From Macrolepiota albuminosa (lineage: Eukaryota; Basidiomycota; Agaricomycetes; Agaricales; Agaricaceae): a stretch of 64,000 nucleotides of DNA. This document shows positions 1 to 10,530 of the stretch, in pieces. The notes under the pieces were generated by a model. That model searched no databases, was not told where the DNA came from, and saw only the letters and a program-made list of their open reading frames with translations. The stretch covers positions 310,001-374,000 of the forward strand of contig JAMWFC010000059.1 in assembly GCA_027475525.1 (NCBI GenBank). The letters run 5' to 3'. The stretch's first letter is position 1. Each line of letters begins with the position of its first letter. The translations under genes were made by a program, and so were the position numbers.

Positions 1-1364
1 CAGTCCGCCGAAAATGGCCGAGTGCCAACCACACTTGTACAGCAGGCGAAAAGAGTCATTTGCTGCTATGATCGCCATCTGTATGTGTGTGGGGTCCGCA
101 ATCCAAAGTAATTCAGATTCTGGTAGCTAGGGGAGTATCTCAAGAGAACGTGTAAGCGTGAGAGGCTTAGAAGATTGCATGTGGAGATGACTTGAGTGCT
201 GAACAAAACCCTAATTTCTTCCACGCGGGACTATGACCTGAGTATGAAGCTTCGAAACGAAAAATATATTGACTTGACGCATCCCAAAAAGGCGGATATA
301 GCGATTCTGTATCCACATTATGCATAGTATGCACGCTCCTGAGCAGTTCCTGGATGACGATAGCTGCTCGTTTTCGAGAACGCTTTGACAATCTCCTGGG
401 AGGATCCGCCCCATTCCTCAAGTTTTCGCAGGATGATGTATGTTATAGGAACTAACGGAAGGCCATGAACATATTGGATTAGATGGACAGCTTGTGTGTC
501 AAGATAAGAGATGTCGGGGGGAAATATTTTCTTTGACGTTCCTTCCATTGTACAATAAAGTAGGGTGTCGGCTTTGTCGTTCGAGACGAAGAAATTACAT
601 TCAAAATTTTGCACTACTTGGGACCTCAGGTCCTCAATGGAAGGCCCTGAAGACGCAAATATTATGGCCCACTCTCTAAATGAAGAGTCTGTCAAAATCT
701 CCGCTCATCACGCAAAGAGAACAAACAGTTCGACATTTCTGACATGTAATGAGCCACTTGGATTGTGCTTCTCGCTGGCAAATCTTACGAGCGTGATTCC
801 TGCCCATGCCATGACTTCTCCTTTCCCCTTTATAGTTCATCCGGAATCCACACACTGGCCTGTTGACCTTAATAAATGCTTCTGTATCATGTCATATACC
901 TACGAGGTATCTGAGTCAAAATCCTGCCTCCGAAGTATCTTTATCCTCTATTCTTCTGTTCTGTGTGACTGTGGATCGAATAATACTTTGAACGGTGACA
1001 TCCGGTGCATAATGAAGCTAGCTGCTAAGAATGACTCCATTTTTGTCCTCTTCGTTCTTCGCTCAAAGACCGTTGTCGTTCCCAGGTATATGTTCTCACG
1101 AGGCCTCGATCATTGATGCTAGAGTCGAGACGTCTATGATACCGAATGGCGAGAAAGAGAAGTTAGGCAAGAAAGAGAAGCTGTTTCCTCAGTTCGTGTT
1201 ATCAGTGAGATTCGATAGTCTATGAAATTTGTTCATTGCTTCACTCCATGACCAGCAGATCACATCTTCGAATTCTAAAAGCCTTATTCTCATATACAAT
1301 CTTGTTCGTTACGGCCTCGCCCTACCTCAAGGATTGGGGATAATCGGGAATATGCCGCAGAATC
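1..1364. other. Unassigned left edge
   Basis: No recognised gene. A minus-strand open frame at 318-695 (about 125 codons, no ATG at its 5' end) and a plus-strand frame at 565-1116 overlap each other, so at most one is real. The minus frame has the more protein-like composition and may be an internal exon of a gene. Neither matches a family I know. Confidence 0.3.
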
Positions 1365-1657
1365 TGTTGGGAGACATTCCACTAAGCCACTGTGGCTTAG
1401 TGGAATGTCTCCCAACATAAAGTAAACCCGACCGACCCAGAAGGCGGCGGATCGATCCGTGATAGGGGCAATATCCTGGCATGAAGCCTTTGAGCCCGAA
1501 TTTGATAAGGGTTGGGAGAAACATCACTAGCACGTGGCTACCGAGCCTGGCATTCCTAGGACAGAGGGGGGTATCCACCGACCGGATGGGTCGGGTTTAC
1601 TTTATGTTGGGAGACATTCCACTAAGCCACTGTGGCTTAGTGGAATGTCTCCCAACA
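1365..1657. mobile_element. 293-bp foldback/MITE-like element with palindromic ends
   Basis: The element begins TGTTGGGAGACATTCC and ends GGAATGTCTCCCAACA. Each end is a 53-bp near-perfect palindrome (1365-1417 and 1605-1657) and the two palindromes are identical to each other. Just inside, TAAAGTAAACCCGACC at 1418-1433 is mirrored by its reverse complement at 1589-1604, so the terminal inverted repeats are about 69 bp. GAATC at 1360-1364 is repeated at 1658-1662 as a 5-bp target duplication. It has no coding capacity. The TG...CA ends and 5-bp duplication also fit an odd solo LTR, so the class is uncertain, but the element boundaries are clear. Confidence 0.8.
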
Positions 1658-1730
1658 GAATCCACATCGTTTAACGTTGTCCGACGGTCTGATGATTTTC
1701 AATAGGTCCTTGATAAACACGGCTTGATAG

Positions 1731-2074
1731 TGTAGTTATAAAGTAAGTTTAGAATCCCTCAGTCTCCAGTAAAAGGACTCTATTTGACCTGTAGTTATAA
1801 AGTAAGTTTAGAATCTACAGGTCGGAGGTAAGTAATGGTAAAGTAAAGTATAGGTTAACCAACATACCCCTCAGTCTCCAGTAAAAGGACTGAGGGAGAT
1901 GACGGAGGTCACGCCACATAAGGGAGCACGGTGGCTGAGTAAACTATACAGGACGATCGGGGGCGATCATCCTGGAGTGGTTAACCAAGGAAAAATGAAA
2001 TAAAAGAAAAATAATATTAATTGTCGGGAAGTAACCGAGAAACGCCGCCGCCACAGTAAGAGTCTACTCCAACA
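1731..2074 (-). repeat. Copia 3' LTR (relative to element)
   Basis: 344 bp. On the plus strand it runs from TGTAGTTATAAAG to CTACTCCAACA. A 26-bp block containing TTATAAAGTAAGTTTAGAATC occurs twice inside it, and CCTCAGTCTCCAGTAAAAGG is also repeated. The polyprotein stop codon lies inside this LTR. Confidence 0.93.
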
Positions 2075-5000
2075 CTCCCCCAGACTCGAGCTGAGGCTTG
2101 AGACCGAGAAGACCGATGAGATGAGAATGAGCGGTCTGGCCCAAAGGCTTAGTAAATAGGTCCGCGGGATTTTGAGTCGAAGGCACGTGTAAAACCGTAA
2201 TCTCTCTAAGTTTAACGCGTTCGCAAATGTAATGGTGGCGTATATCAATGTGTTTTGCGCGGGCATGGCCTTTGGTATACTGGGCAAGGGCGAGAGCAGG
2301 CGAATTATCAACATGGAGAATAGCGGGAATTACTTGTGGGAGGTCAATATCGAGAAGCCAATTATGCATCCACATGGATTGCTGGGCACCATGAGTTAAT
2401 GCCATGTACTCGGCCTCGGTGGTGGACAGGGCCACTGTGGGTTGTCGTTTAGAGCTCCAAGCGACAGGACCTCCAGCCATAGTAAACACATAGCCTCCGG
2501 TAGAGCGGCGCGTGTCAAGATCACCTCCATAATCCGCGTCAACGTACCCAACTGGTTTGAGGTCCATCCCCCGCCTGTAAGTAATGCGAAAATCAAGAGT
2601 CCCGTTCACGTACTGCATCACATGGGCCAATGACTTCCAGTGAGCAGGTCCGGGATTGCTCTGAAACTGGGCGAGGAGGCCAACAGCAAAGGAGAGGTCA
2701 GGGCGAGTAGCAGCCTGCGCCCACATGAGTGAGCCCAGGGCCTCACGGAAGGGTTTGTCCATCATGTATTTTCGGTCCTCTTCGCTCTGAGGTGACTGGG
2801 ATTCGGTCAGAACGAGGCCTGCAGGTAAAGGGGTGTTCCTGGGGTTTGATGTCTGGAAGCCAAAGCGTTTAAGCATCCTCACTAGGTAAGCTCGTTGAGA
2901 CAAATGGATGTCTCCAGTCGTTGGGTCATGGTCAAAGTGCACTCCTAGGATATACTTTAGCTCCCCCATATCTTTGACCTCGAATTTTGAACCCAGTTCC
3001 CTCTTAGCAGCCTGCAGTCCCTCAATGGTTGTAGAGGCTCCCAACACGTCGTTGTTGTAGTTATCAGTGATAGTATGCTCACCGTTCACCCGTTTGTATC
3101 GGACACATCCATCAGCACGGGATGTGAGGTAGCCTAATTCGTTGTACGCTTGATCGAGGTTATGCCACCAATTATGACCTCCCTGCATAAGCCCGTAAAT
3201 GGTTTTCTTGAGGTGGAGGGCCTTACCCTCCCCCCCTTTGAAGCCTGGCGGTGGTTTCATGTAGACAGTGTGTTCGAGTTTGCTGTTTAGGTAGGCCGAC
3301 ACGAAATCGATCTGCCACAAATGCATTCCAAGTGCGGCGGCCACTGCTACGGTCATTCTCATGGACTCCAGTCGTACAACAGATGCGTATGTCTCGTCAA
3401 AATCCTCTCCTTGGACCTGAGTATAGCCTTTCGCAACTAGTCGAGCCTTTCTTTTAACAATCTTCCCCTCACCATTGTACTTGTTGGCATAAACCCACAT
3501 GCAGTCCACGATCTTCTTCCCACTTGGTACTTCTTCCATGTTGATGACAGTCCACACCTCCTTTTTCTCCATCACTTCGAGTTCCGCCTCCATAGCTGGC
3601 ACCCATAAGTCTGGTCTTCTCATAGCTTCCCAGTAGCTTCGTGGTGCGGACTCCATGTTATCTGGCCTGGTTGATGCGAGGAATGCAAATGGTGTCATTG
3701 CATATAAGGCCTCAGGGCCACTCTCTCCTTCCGCCCATTCCTCCCCCGCATTTCGAGCATCCAGCTGGGTGGCCAAAGTTTCTCGAGCCTCGAGAATTGC
3801 ACGTGATGGTCGAGTTACTCGTGCTGAACGTCGTAAGCTCAAGGGGAGGTCGTCAGAGCGAGTATCAGGTGGAGTGTTGTCTCCAGGTGTCCCAGGGTGA
3901 AGAGGGTTGTCAGAGGGTCGAATTCGTGGTGCGATCTGTTGCCGAGGAGTTAGGATTGGAGGGGCTGCTGGATCAGTGGAGACAGGGATGGTAGATTCTA
4001 GGCTGTCGTCGTCATGGAGAGTGATAGTCTGGTGGCCTGTCCCTTCTTTGAATATGACATTTCGACTTGTAACAATGATCCGGTTGGTCTTATCATAAAG
4101 TCGATACCCATGGCTTGAATACCCCACCATTACGTACTTCACCGATCTAGGGTCGAGTTTAGATCTGATTAATTCCTCGGGGACCCTGGCATAAGCGATA
4201 CAGCCGAAGGGGCATAGATGCCCCACGTCCTGCCTCTTTCCATGCCACTTCTCTTCTGGGATCAGGTCAGGATGACGAGTTGACGGTAAGAGGTTCCTTG
4301 TGTATATGATGGTGGCAGCTGCCTCTGCCCAAAGGCTCTTCGGAAGGCCACTCTCCGCCAGCAGGCATCGGACACCGTTAAAAATGGTGCGAATCGAGCG
4401 CTCAACCACCCCATTCTGGGCATGGGCATAAGGGACCACCGGCATGAGAACAATCTCCATTTCCTGACAATACTCTGCCCACAACTGGTTGACCCATTCC
4501 CTTCCGCCGTCAATCTGGATTGTTTTCAATTTGTTTCCAGTCTGATGCTCAGCCTTGGTGACGTAATGTTTAAGGGCCAAAAGGGTCGTCTCGCCTGTTT
4601 TATTGGTAAGGTATGACCCTTGCAACCTAGATGATCCCGCATCCGTGAAAGCCATCAGATATAGAGCTCCCCCCAACGATGCGACAGTGGCCGGTCCCCA
4701 TAGATCGATATACACCTTTTCACCCGCAACTTTAACATCTTCCGAGGTGCCATCGTATGGTCGGGAGGTCTGTTTCCCATATATACAATCCTCGCACATA
4801 CCAGGTATGGTGGGTTTGCCCTGGATGTGAAGTCCATCAACCAAACCGTTTGATACCAGTTTTCGGATTGACTGTAATCCTGCATGGCCAAAACGCCTAT
4901 GCCACACATCGATTGAGACAGGTTTATCTAGGGATGATGCGACGAAGACCTTTGGGAGTTGTGGGAGTTGTGGTTGCTCGGCACCCATGGCAAGGTTGGC

Positions 5001-6455
5001 AGGGATAGTCATGGCCGCAGTCGGGAGCTGTGTTTGGGTCTTGTTCTGAATGGACTGGAGCTCAAGAAGGTACATGCAATTTTGTTTACCTCCGATCATG
5101 AACACTCGGCCAGAGGGATCAGTAAAATCCACCTTTCCCCCTTTGAACATGACGGAGAATCCCAAGTCGTCGAACTTTCCAATTGACATGAGATTTGCCG
5201 CTAGCTCAGGGGTGTGGAGCGCAGATCTGAACACTAAATGGGATGTATGGCCGTTGACTGTGACAGTTTTCCTAACAGTTCCTTCTCCCAATATGCTGAA
5301 TATCCCGCCACGGTTTGCGGAGACACCGTGACGTGGTTTTGGGTAGGCCTTATAATCCTCAAAGTCTGACCTTTGCACGAAGCAATGGTCCGTGGCTCCG
5401 GAGTCAGCATAAGTAGGGATCCTGTTGTTCTGGCCAGGAATGGCGAAGGCATTTACGGAGATCTCAACTGCTGCAAGGTATGACTCCAATGGATTCGAGG
5501 CTTGGTCGTATATGGCAGCTGGTGTGTACTGAGAGTTAGCTACTAAGGCGTATGTAGTCTGAGGCTGATCTGAGGGGGTCGTGGCGATGTTTGCCGCAGG
5601 GGTCGGAGTTTGGGTTTTTGTGGAGTTCTGGGTCGTTGTGGCGTTGCGTCGTCGTCCGAAATTTGGTGGGAACTGTCCTTCTTTCCCACCTCCTCTCCAG
5701 TAACAATTCTCGATCGTGTGCCCAGTGCGTCCACAGTTCGGGTTTGTGCACACAAACTTACTCTGGGGTTGTTGGACTTTAGTAAGGAGTGCCGTGGCAT
5801 TTGATTTTGATCCAGTGATCATGCGCTCCTTCAACCGCTCCCAATGAACATTTAAACCCGCGATAAGTTCCGTCGATGTTTTTGTGGCTTGGAGGGACGC
5901 TACGGTATAGTCCCAGGAAGCAGGAAGGGACGAGATGATGATTGCTCGGAATTGGTTGTCTTTTATGTCTGCTCCCTTTTCGACAGCGTAATTCCATTTC
6001 GAGCGAAGATGAGTGATATGTTCCTGGAAGTCCATCCCATCTGTGTACTTTGTCGCCCTCAAAGCGTTTTCTGCCGTATTTGCTCCTAAATCCGAGACTG
6101 TTCCATAAGATTCCTTAAGAGTCTCCCAGACCTTTGCCGCAGTGTCCGACATTTTGATCCCCAGCCCGATGGGGTTTTTTGTATTATAGACGATCAGCGC
6201 CAGCGTCCACGCGTTCCGTATTTGCCATTCTTGGTAAGACGGTGACTTGTCCCACCACTCCGTCGCTGAGGGAGTAGGCACCGTCATTTTGGGGTTTGGT
6301 GATTCTGTAGTCCCGTCAAGATAATCTTCGGCACCTCTCAGCCTTGCTGCAAGAAGGACCCGGTCTCTAAACATAGTGTAGTTTGTTCCGTCGAATAAGC
6401 ATTCTTCTGGGAATGTGGGAGGGTTGCTGTTTCCTCCAGTCGAAGTGGTGGTCAT
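2064..6455 (-). CDS. Copia Gag-Pol polyprotein (GAG-PR-IN-RT-RH)
   Basis: Uninterrupted 1463-aa frame from an ATG just inside the 5' LTR to a TAG inside the 3' LTR. In order: Gag with a C-x4-C-x4-H-x4-C zinc knuckle (CTNPNCGRTGHTIENC), aspartic protease (ADSGATDHC), integrase zinc-binding region (WHRRFGHAG) and core (IQIDGGREW, then AQNGVVERSIRT), copia reverse transcriptase (ARLVAKGYTQ, IDFVSAYLN, YGLMQGG) and RNase H (YVDADYGG, TTEAEYMAL, HVDNSPA, AKHIDIRHH). The gene order IN before RT defines copia. Odd point: the RT active site, normally Y-x-D-D, reads YNND at 3048-3059, so the first catalytic Asp is Asn. The frame is otherwise undamaged. Confidence 0.95.
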   Translation of the reverse strand: MTTTSTGGNSNPPTFPEECLFDGTNYTMFRDRVLLAARLRGAEDYLDGTTESPNPKMTVPTPSATEWWDKSPSYQEWQIRNAWTLALIVYNTKNPIGLGIKMSDTAAKVWETLKESYGTVSDLGANTAENALRATKYTDGMDFQEHITHLRSKWNYAVEKGADIKDNQFRAIIISSLPASWDYTVASLQATKTSTELIAGLNVHWERLKERMITGSKSNATALLTKVQQPQSKFVCTNPNCGRTGHTIENCYWRGGGKEGQFPPNFGRRRNATTTQNSTKTQTPTPAANIATTPSDQPQTTYALVANSQYTPAAIYDQASNPLESYLAAVEISVNAFAIPGQNNRIPTYADSGATDHCFVQRSDFEDYKAYPKPRHGVSANRGGIFSILGEGTVRKTVTVNGHTSHLVFRSALHTPELAANLMSIGKFDDLGFSVMFKGGKVDFTDPSGRVFMIGGKQNCMYLLELQSIQNKTQTQLPTAAMTIPANLAMGAEQPQLPQLPKVFVASSLDKPVSIDVWHRRFGHAGLQSIRKLVSNGLVDGLHIQGKPTIPGMCEDCIYGKQTSRPYDGTSEDVKVAGEKVYIDLWGPATVASLGGALYLMAFTDAGSSRLQGSYLTNKTGETTLLALKHYVTKAEHQTGNKLKTIQIDGGREWVNQLWAEYCQEMEIVLMPVVPYAHAQNGVVERSIRTIFNGVRCLLAESGLPKSLWAEAAATIIYTRNLLPSTRHPDLIPEEKWHGKRQDVGHLCPFGCIAYARVPEELIRSKLDPRSVKYVMVGYSSHGYRLYDKTNRIIVTSRNVIFKEGTGHQTITLHDDDSLESTIPVSTDPAAPPILTPRQQIAPRIRPSDNPLHPGTPGDNTPPDTRSDDLPLSLRRSARVTRPSRAILEARETLATQLDARNAGEEWAEGESGPEALYAMTPFAFLASTRPDNMESAPRSYWEAMRRPDLWVPAMEAELEVMEKKEVWTVINMEEVPSGKKIVDCMWVYANKYNGEGKIVKRKARLVAKGYTQVQGEDFDETYASVVRLESMRMTVAVAAALGMHLWQIDFVSAYLNSKLEHTVYMKPPPGFKGGEGKALHLKKTIYGLMQGGHNWWHNLDQAYNELGYLTSRADGCVRYKRVNGEHTITDNYNNDVLGASTTIEGLQAAKRELGSKFEVKDMGELKYILGVHFDHDPTTGDIHLSQRAYLVRMLKRFGFQTSNPRNTPLPAGLVLTESQSPQSEEDRKYMMDKPFREALGSLMWAQAATRPDLSFAVGLLAQFQSNPGPAHWKSLAHVMQYVNGTLDFRITYRRGMDLKPVGYVDADYGGDLDTRRSTGGYVFTMAGGPVAWSSKRQPTVALSTTEAEYMALTHGAQQSMWMHNWLLDIDLPQVIPAILHVDNSPALALAQYTKGHARAKHIDIRHHYICERVKLREITVLHVPSTQNPADLFTKPLGQTAHSHLIGLLGLKPQLESGGVLE
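2075..2085 (-). promoter_or_regulatory. Copia polypurine tract
   Basis: The minus strand reads GTCTGGGGGAG immediately before the 3' LTR. This is the expected place and composition for plus-strand priming. It also codes for the last residues of the polyprotein. Confidence 0.7.
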
Positions 6456-6511
6456 GTTGTTTTAGCTGTTTTAATGAGTGTAGTTTTATGTGGTACAAGT
6501 AAGCGCTTTTC

Positions 6512-6524
6512 GGGGCCTATAACC
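6512..6524 (-). promoter_or_regulatory. Copia primer-binding site
   Basis: Directly inside the 5' LTR the minus strand reads GGTTATAGGCCCC. It closely resembles the half-initiator-Met-tRNA primer sites of Ty1/copia elements (GGTTATGRGCCC type), which pair with the internal anticodon-arm region of the tRNA rather than its 3' end. The tRNA identity is inferred from that resemblance. Confidence 0.6.
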
Positions 6525-6868
6525 TGTAGTTATAAAGTAAGTTTAGAATCCCTCAGTCTCCAGTAAAAGGACTCTATTTGACCTGTAGTTATAAAGTAAG
6601 TTTAGAATCTACAGGTCGGAGGTAAGTAACGGTAAAGTAAAGTATAGGTTAACCAACATACCCCTCAGTCTCCAGTAAAAGGACTGAGGGAGATGACGGA
6701 GGTCACGCCACATAAGGGAGCATGGTGGCTGAGTAAACTATACAGGACGATCGGGGGCGATCGTCCTGGAGTGGTTAACCAAGGAAAAATGAAATAAAAG
6801 AAAAATAATATTAATTGTCGGGAAGTAACCGAGAAACGCCGCCGCCACAGTAAGAGTCTACTCCAACA
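6525..6868 (-). repeat. Copia 5' LTR (relative to element)
   Basis: 344 bp, same termini as its partner and three substitutions from it. It should carry the promoter for the minus-strand transcript of the polyprotein. Confidence 0.93.
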
Positions 6869-7596
6869 GATAGTCACCTACTTTGGACCGATTTCATTGC
6901 GGGTTAGGTTCTCACTCTGAGGAAATTTGAAAACAAAACCTTAGATACAATCATGATAGACGGCCACATACGACATACGACTGTTGCGGTCCTCATCGCG
7001 ATGTAGCATACCGCCAGAGATCCCGAGTCTCTCCATATGTCATGGCTTACGGATTGCCTTCACCGTTTTTTTAGCTGTGAACTCCTGCCGCGTACCGTGG
7101 ACGGACAGTGTGTACCCTCCAGTCTGATCCTTATCGTCTCTGTAGGGTTGATAAGGGCCGTCCTGAAAAAGATGATCAAAGTATGCATCTAGAAACTGAA
7201 AAGAATAGTACTACGGATTTTATTAGATAATTTGGCGCATGACTATATTCTTAATGCTTTTTTTTTGCAAGACGCGATCGCGATCATGACGCTAATGACG
7301 GTCGATGCCCAACGTAACATCGGGTTGAATATAAGATTTGAAAGAGAAAACAGATAAATCCGGTGGTACAATGCCCCAGGTGCCGGTGATTCCAGAAAGT
7401 GGAGGTATTACTCTTTCACTGTTGCAGGCGTGATTCACCCCATTTGGCTTCTGGTAACCAGGTAAGAAGTGTACGGCACACACAACCGCTTGATTGTTCA
7501 GTTTACTCCTCGTCAGACATGTAGATCGACACCAGAGCTGTCTGGTGCCTGAAGCATGAAGATAGTGCTAAATAATGCCTCAAGCTCAATACCCAC
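6869..7596. other. Gap between copia element and G-alpha fragment
   Basis: No gene recognised. On the minus strand, 7300-7483 could hold further decayed 3' sequence of the G-alpha fragment, but the resemblance is too weak to call. About 7000-7170 has an open minus frame without family resemblance. Confidence 0.3.
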
Positions 7597-8150
7597 CTGC
7601 GATTTCTCCTCCAACAGCACCTGATCGTACTCGCTCAGCGCCGTGCAAAAAATAATGCTCGTCACGCTCTCGAAACAGTGGATCCACTTCTTCTACTCGG
7701 ATCGTCGACCGCCGACGTCAAACATGTGAATTCTATAAGTACAAGGGCAATCAGCATCTTATGAGCGGAGATGTGATAAGTAGACAAGCAGAGAATGAAG
7801 GGCTGGTCAGAAGAAGGAAGGAATCATCGATAGTTTGATCAGAGAGACGCTGGTAGTGAGCGTAATAATGGAGAATTTGTTTGTTCAGGTGAGGGAGACC
7901 GAGGGATGAGGAGGAAAGAGAAACAAGTGACCAAGACAACACAAAACTGCTAAAATGTAGCAAGTACAGGAAGCATAGCAGGTAGGACAATGATGAAGGC
8001 AGACGAGAAAACGAGAGGGCTGCTCACGATAGGGTATCCATCAAAAACCTCTCCTCAGATATCCCGAATGTCTTTCTCCATGTACGAGGGACGTCAGTCT
8101 CGTTGAGAATGTATCCAGGCATGCCTATTCGTAGAATCTCTGAGAAGAAG
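7597..8150 (-). pseudogene. G-protein alpha subunit fragment, broken
   Basis: Two minus-strand exons can be read. The first (8150-8028) gives the switch I side with IGMPGYILNETDVPRTWRKT. The second (7732-7597) gives IHMFDVGG, then [15 protein letters not shown] and ALSEYDQ, the signature of heterotrimeric G-protein alpha subunits around switch II. The intron between them (7733-8027, GTGAGC...TTATAG) is 295 nt, long for this genome. Two defects: an in-frame TAG at 7694-7696 where the family has Arg, and Arg in place of the catalytic Gln of the GGQ motif. The P-loop exon and the Ras-like C-terminus were not found. In fungi these proteins couple pheromone or nutrient receptors to MAPK or cAMP signalling; this copy looks dead. 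Confidence 0.8.
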
Positions 8151-9181
8151 CTAGATAAAATGTGATTAGGGTTGTGTTGTTCGAACTTTTGAGTGTCAGA
8201 AGGTTTTTTCCTTTACTCCCATTTCCTTCTGCGGCGCACATCTCACGTGGGTCACGTGTTCCCGAAGCGTACCGTGATTCCTTCCAACAACATACTCTTC
8301 AAGGTTGCCATTGAAGGCTTGGGCATTTCCTACAGTGACTATCATATCCCAGATTGTCCATCGTGTTTATATGAACACCGCAGAAACAATATTGTATGCT
8401 CACCTAGTCATTTGTCCGTATGAGAGCTTAATCTCGATTCTCCAACTTCGATAGCACAAACCCGAAGTAATTTTCTTTGGAGAATCCATCCCTCAACATA
8501 TCAAAGAGCGATCGTAAGTCCTTTTTTTCCATGTCAAGAATGTTTTCCTGACTCAATTAATCCAGGTATCGAGATATTGAGGATTCAGACCGGATCCTAA
8601 TTATTGGCACAACCCTTGCCACATATTCTTCCTATAGGTGCGTACATCAGCTTATATGCATCGTAATGTAAAGCAATTGACGAATCGCCCATTTTAAACA
8701 TGCTCTTGAGCTGAAAAACCTGTCATGTTATTGAACATGGGTCCCACCCGTGCAGATGGCGTCGCTGGGATCATTAAAATTGATATGGAAAGTGGAAGCA
8801 TCATGCGGGACGTAACTCGGACCGTATTGCAAGTTACATTTTTTTATGTTTGTACTTTTGATTTAGTTGACCATAAAACACTTCCAGAGGGTCAAAGGTC
8901 ATTGACGACCCCATAGTCGCAGAACTGTTACGCAACGGCATCGTCAAGCCACCGCCAATAGAGCAATGACTATTATTATTTGGTAGACCTTAGGAAATTC
9001 CAATGAAGAAGTATAAACGGTACAATTGTTAATATGTAGGATATAGGATGCAGTGTCAGTGTTACGTCAATTGGTTACGTCAATTGGACGAACAGATGTA
9101 GAGATGATGTTAGATTATATACATATACAAGGCCAGTGTGGGGACACGACAATAAGCGCATTGAAGGTGAAGAATACGCAA
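8151..9181. other. No gene seen
   Basis: Open frames are short (under 80 codons) and lack recognisable motifs. A short direct repeat, GGTTACGTCAATT, occurs twice near 9059-9086. N-terminal G-alpha exons might be expected just upstream of 8150 on the minus strand, but no P-loop motif could be found. Confidence 0.4.
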
Positions 9182-10530
9182 CTACGGGTTATGCATGAAG
9201 GTCTTTGTACGTAAGGCGTCCGTGCAGCCTGTAATGTAACACGTGGAGTCTGAAATGGCATTATAAATAGGCAGCGAAAAGGTGTATCCAGAATTACAAC
9301 ACGTATTTCGAGAAACAGGTCCATGAAAAATCATCCTCCAATGTGTGGTGACAAAGGTATTAAAGAAAGGTATGCATACTACTAACTTCATGAGAGGTTC
9401 TCCTTTGAAACCTCGGATAAATGCTTGAAAGAGAAGAGCAAGCCAACCGGCTGCTGTTCTACGTTCTCTGTGCAGTTCTTCACGGCTTTCGATGCGGGGG
9501 AGATTGGTCGGGCTTGACGTCACATCCACTGCTCCGTCAGCACTCTCTTCATCTTCGCGAGGATGTTTGGTGGGGTGATTTAATGGTATTTTCTTCTCGG
9601 AAGCTATAAGTGTAGCTTCTGTGGACGTCACAGATGCAGTCGAGTGAGAAGGTTGCCCGGGGAACGGAATTGTCGAGACATCTGAAGCTGTAGCTGAAAG
9701 TGTTGATGCATTTTCAGCCTTCGGCGAAATGATAAGAGGTCTATGCAACGTCGAGATGTCAATGAAAAGGCGTTATGTGCGGAGACTCACTGAGTGCAGT
9801 TTATTTTATGCTCCGTCCAAGCAAGTAGGCTGTATTCGCCTTGGCGCTTATTTTCACCTTTCTCATCGTTCAATGTATTAGTGATTATACTTTCACAGTA
9901 GGCACAAATAATATCGCATTCCGTAAACGATTTGACCTGAGAATCGTTTATAAGTCGCAGTTTTCTGTTTGCTGACACGACTCGGTCGCTTGGTTGATGC
10001 CTAGAATATTTTTTAACTCAAGAAATATAGATTATACCAGATGGACACACTCTGTCGAGGCCTGGCAAGTGAGTGCATGTGCTCTCCAGCTCGTTGTTTT
10101 GTAGGACACGCTATTGGACAAGCAAACCCAAGTACCACAGTTACGACACAAGACTTCATGAGGCTTTATTGATGAGACAGTGGGATCTGCGGTGAGAATA
10201 TCAATTCGCTGTTCCACCGTCTTCGCACGCTGTTTTGATTTTTCGGTGACATTGTCTGTTCCATCGTCTGCAGGCCTAGTAACATTGATTGACAATGAAA
10301 TTTTGTGCGAGGAAGTAATGACCAGACGTACACAGGTATCTGATCGCATTGAGCACGGTGCATCTCCCAGGGACGAATCCTGTATGTTGTTCTGCCACCC
10401 AGATGGACAGACTTGCCACATCGTCCACATTTAGCAGCATCCTTCGTCAAGTTACGACAAAGAGGTTCATTTTTAAAGTACTCCAATCGCTGAGCTTCAT
10501 TTCGCCTAATACTTCCTACGCTGATGATTG
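9182..10530 (-). CDS. Protein with three tandem Cys2-His-Cys motifs (exon model incomplete)
   Basis: Several minus-strand exons carry three copies of one motif, C-x2-C-x(n)-Y-x4-W-x2-H-x4-C: CGRCGKSVHL...YRIRPWEMHRAQC near 10350-10425, CRNCGTWVCL...YKTTSWRAHALTC near 10065-10135, and CAYCESII...YSLLAWTEHKINC near 9790-9910. A donor GTACGT near 10335 spliced to an acceptor near 10277 joins motifs one and two in frame. The join to motif three leaves a frame problem. A final exon (9748 down to about 9350) is hydrophilic and ends with a WLALLFQAFIRGFKG block. The spacing suggests metal binding. The function is unknown. A single related motif occurs in the gene at 17122-18139. Confidence 0.5.

Larger units (their letters stand above)
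1731..6868 (-). mobile_element. Complete Ty1/copia LTR retrotransposon
   Basis: Two 344-bp LTRs (1731-2074 and 6525-6868) flank one intact polyprotein gene on the minus strand. GATAG at 1726-1730 is repeated at 6869-6873, a 5-bp target duplication. The LTRs differ at three positions, all CpG to TpG/CpA transitions, so the insertion is young. A primer-binding site and a purine tract sit in the expected places. The element is structurally complete, but its reverse transcriptase has a substituted catalytic motif (see the CDS), so autonomous movement is doubtful. Confidence 0.95.
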
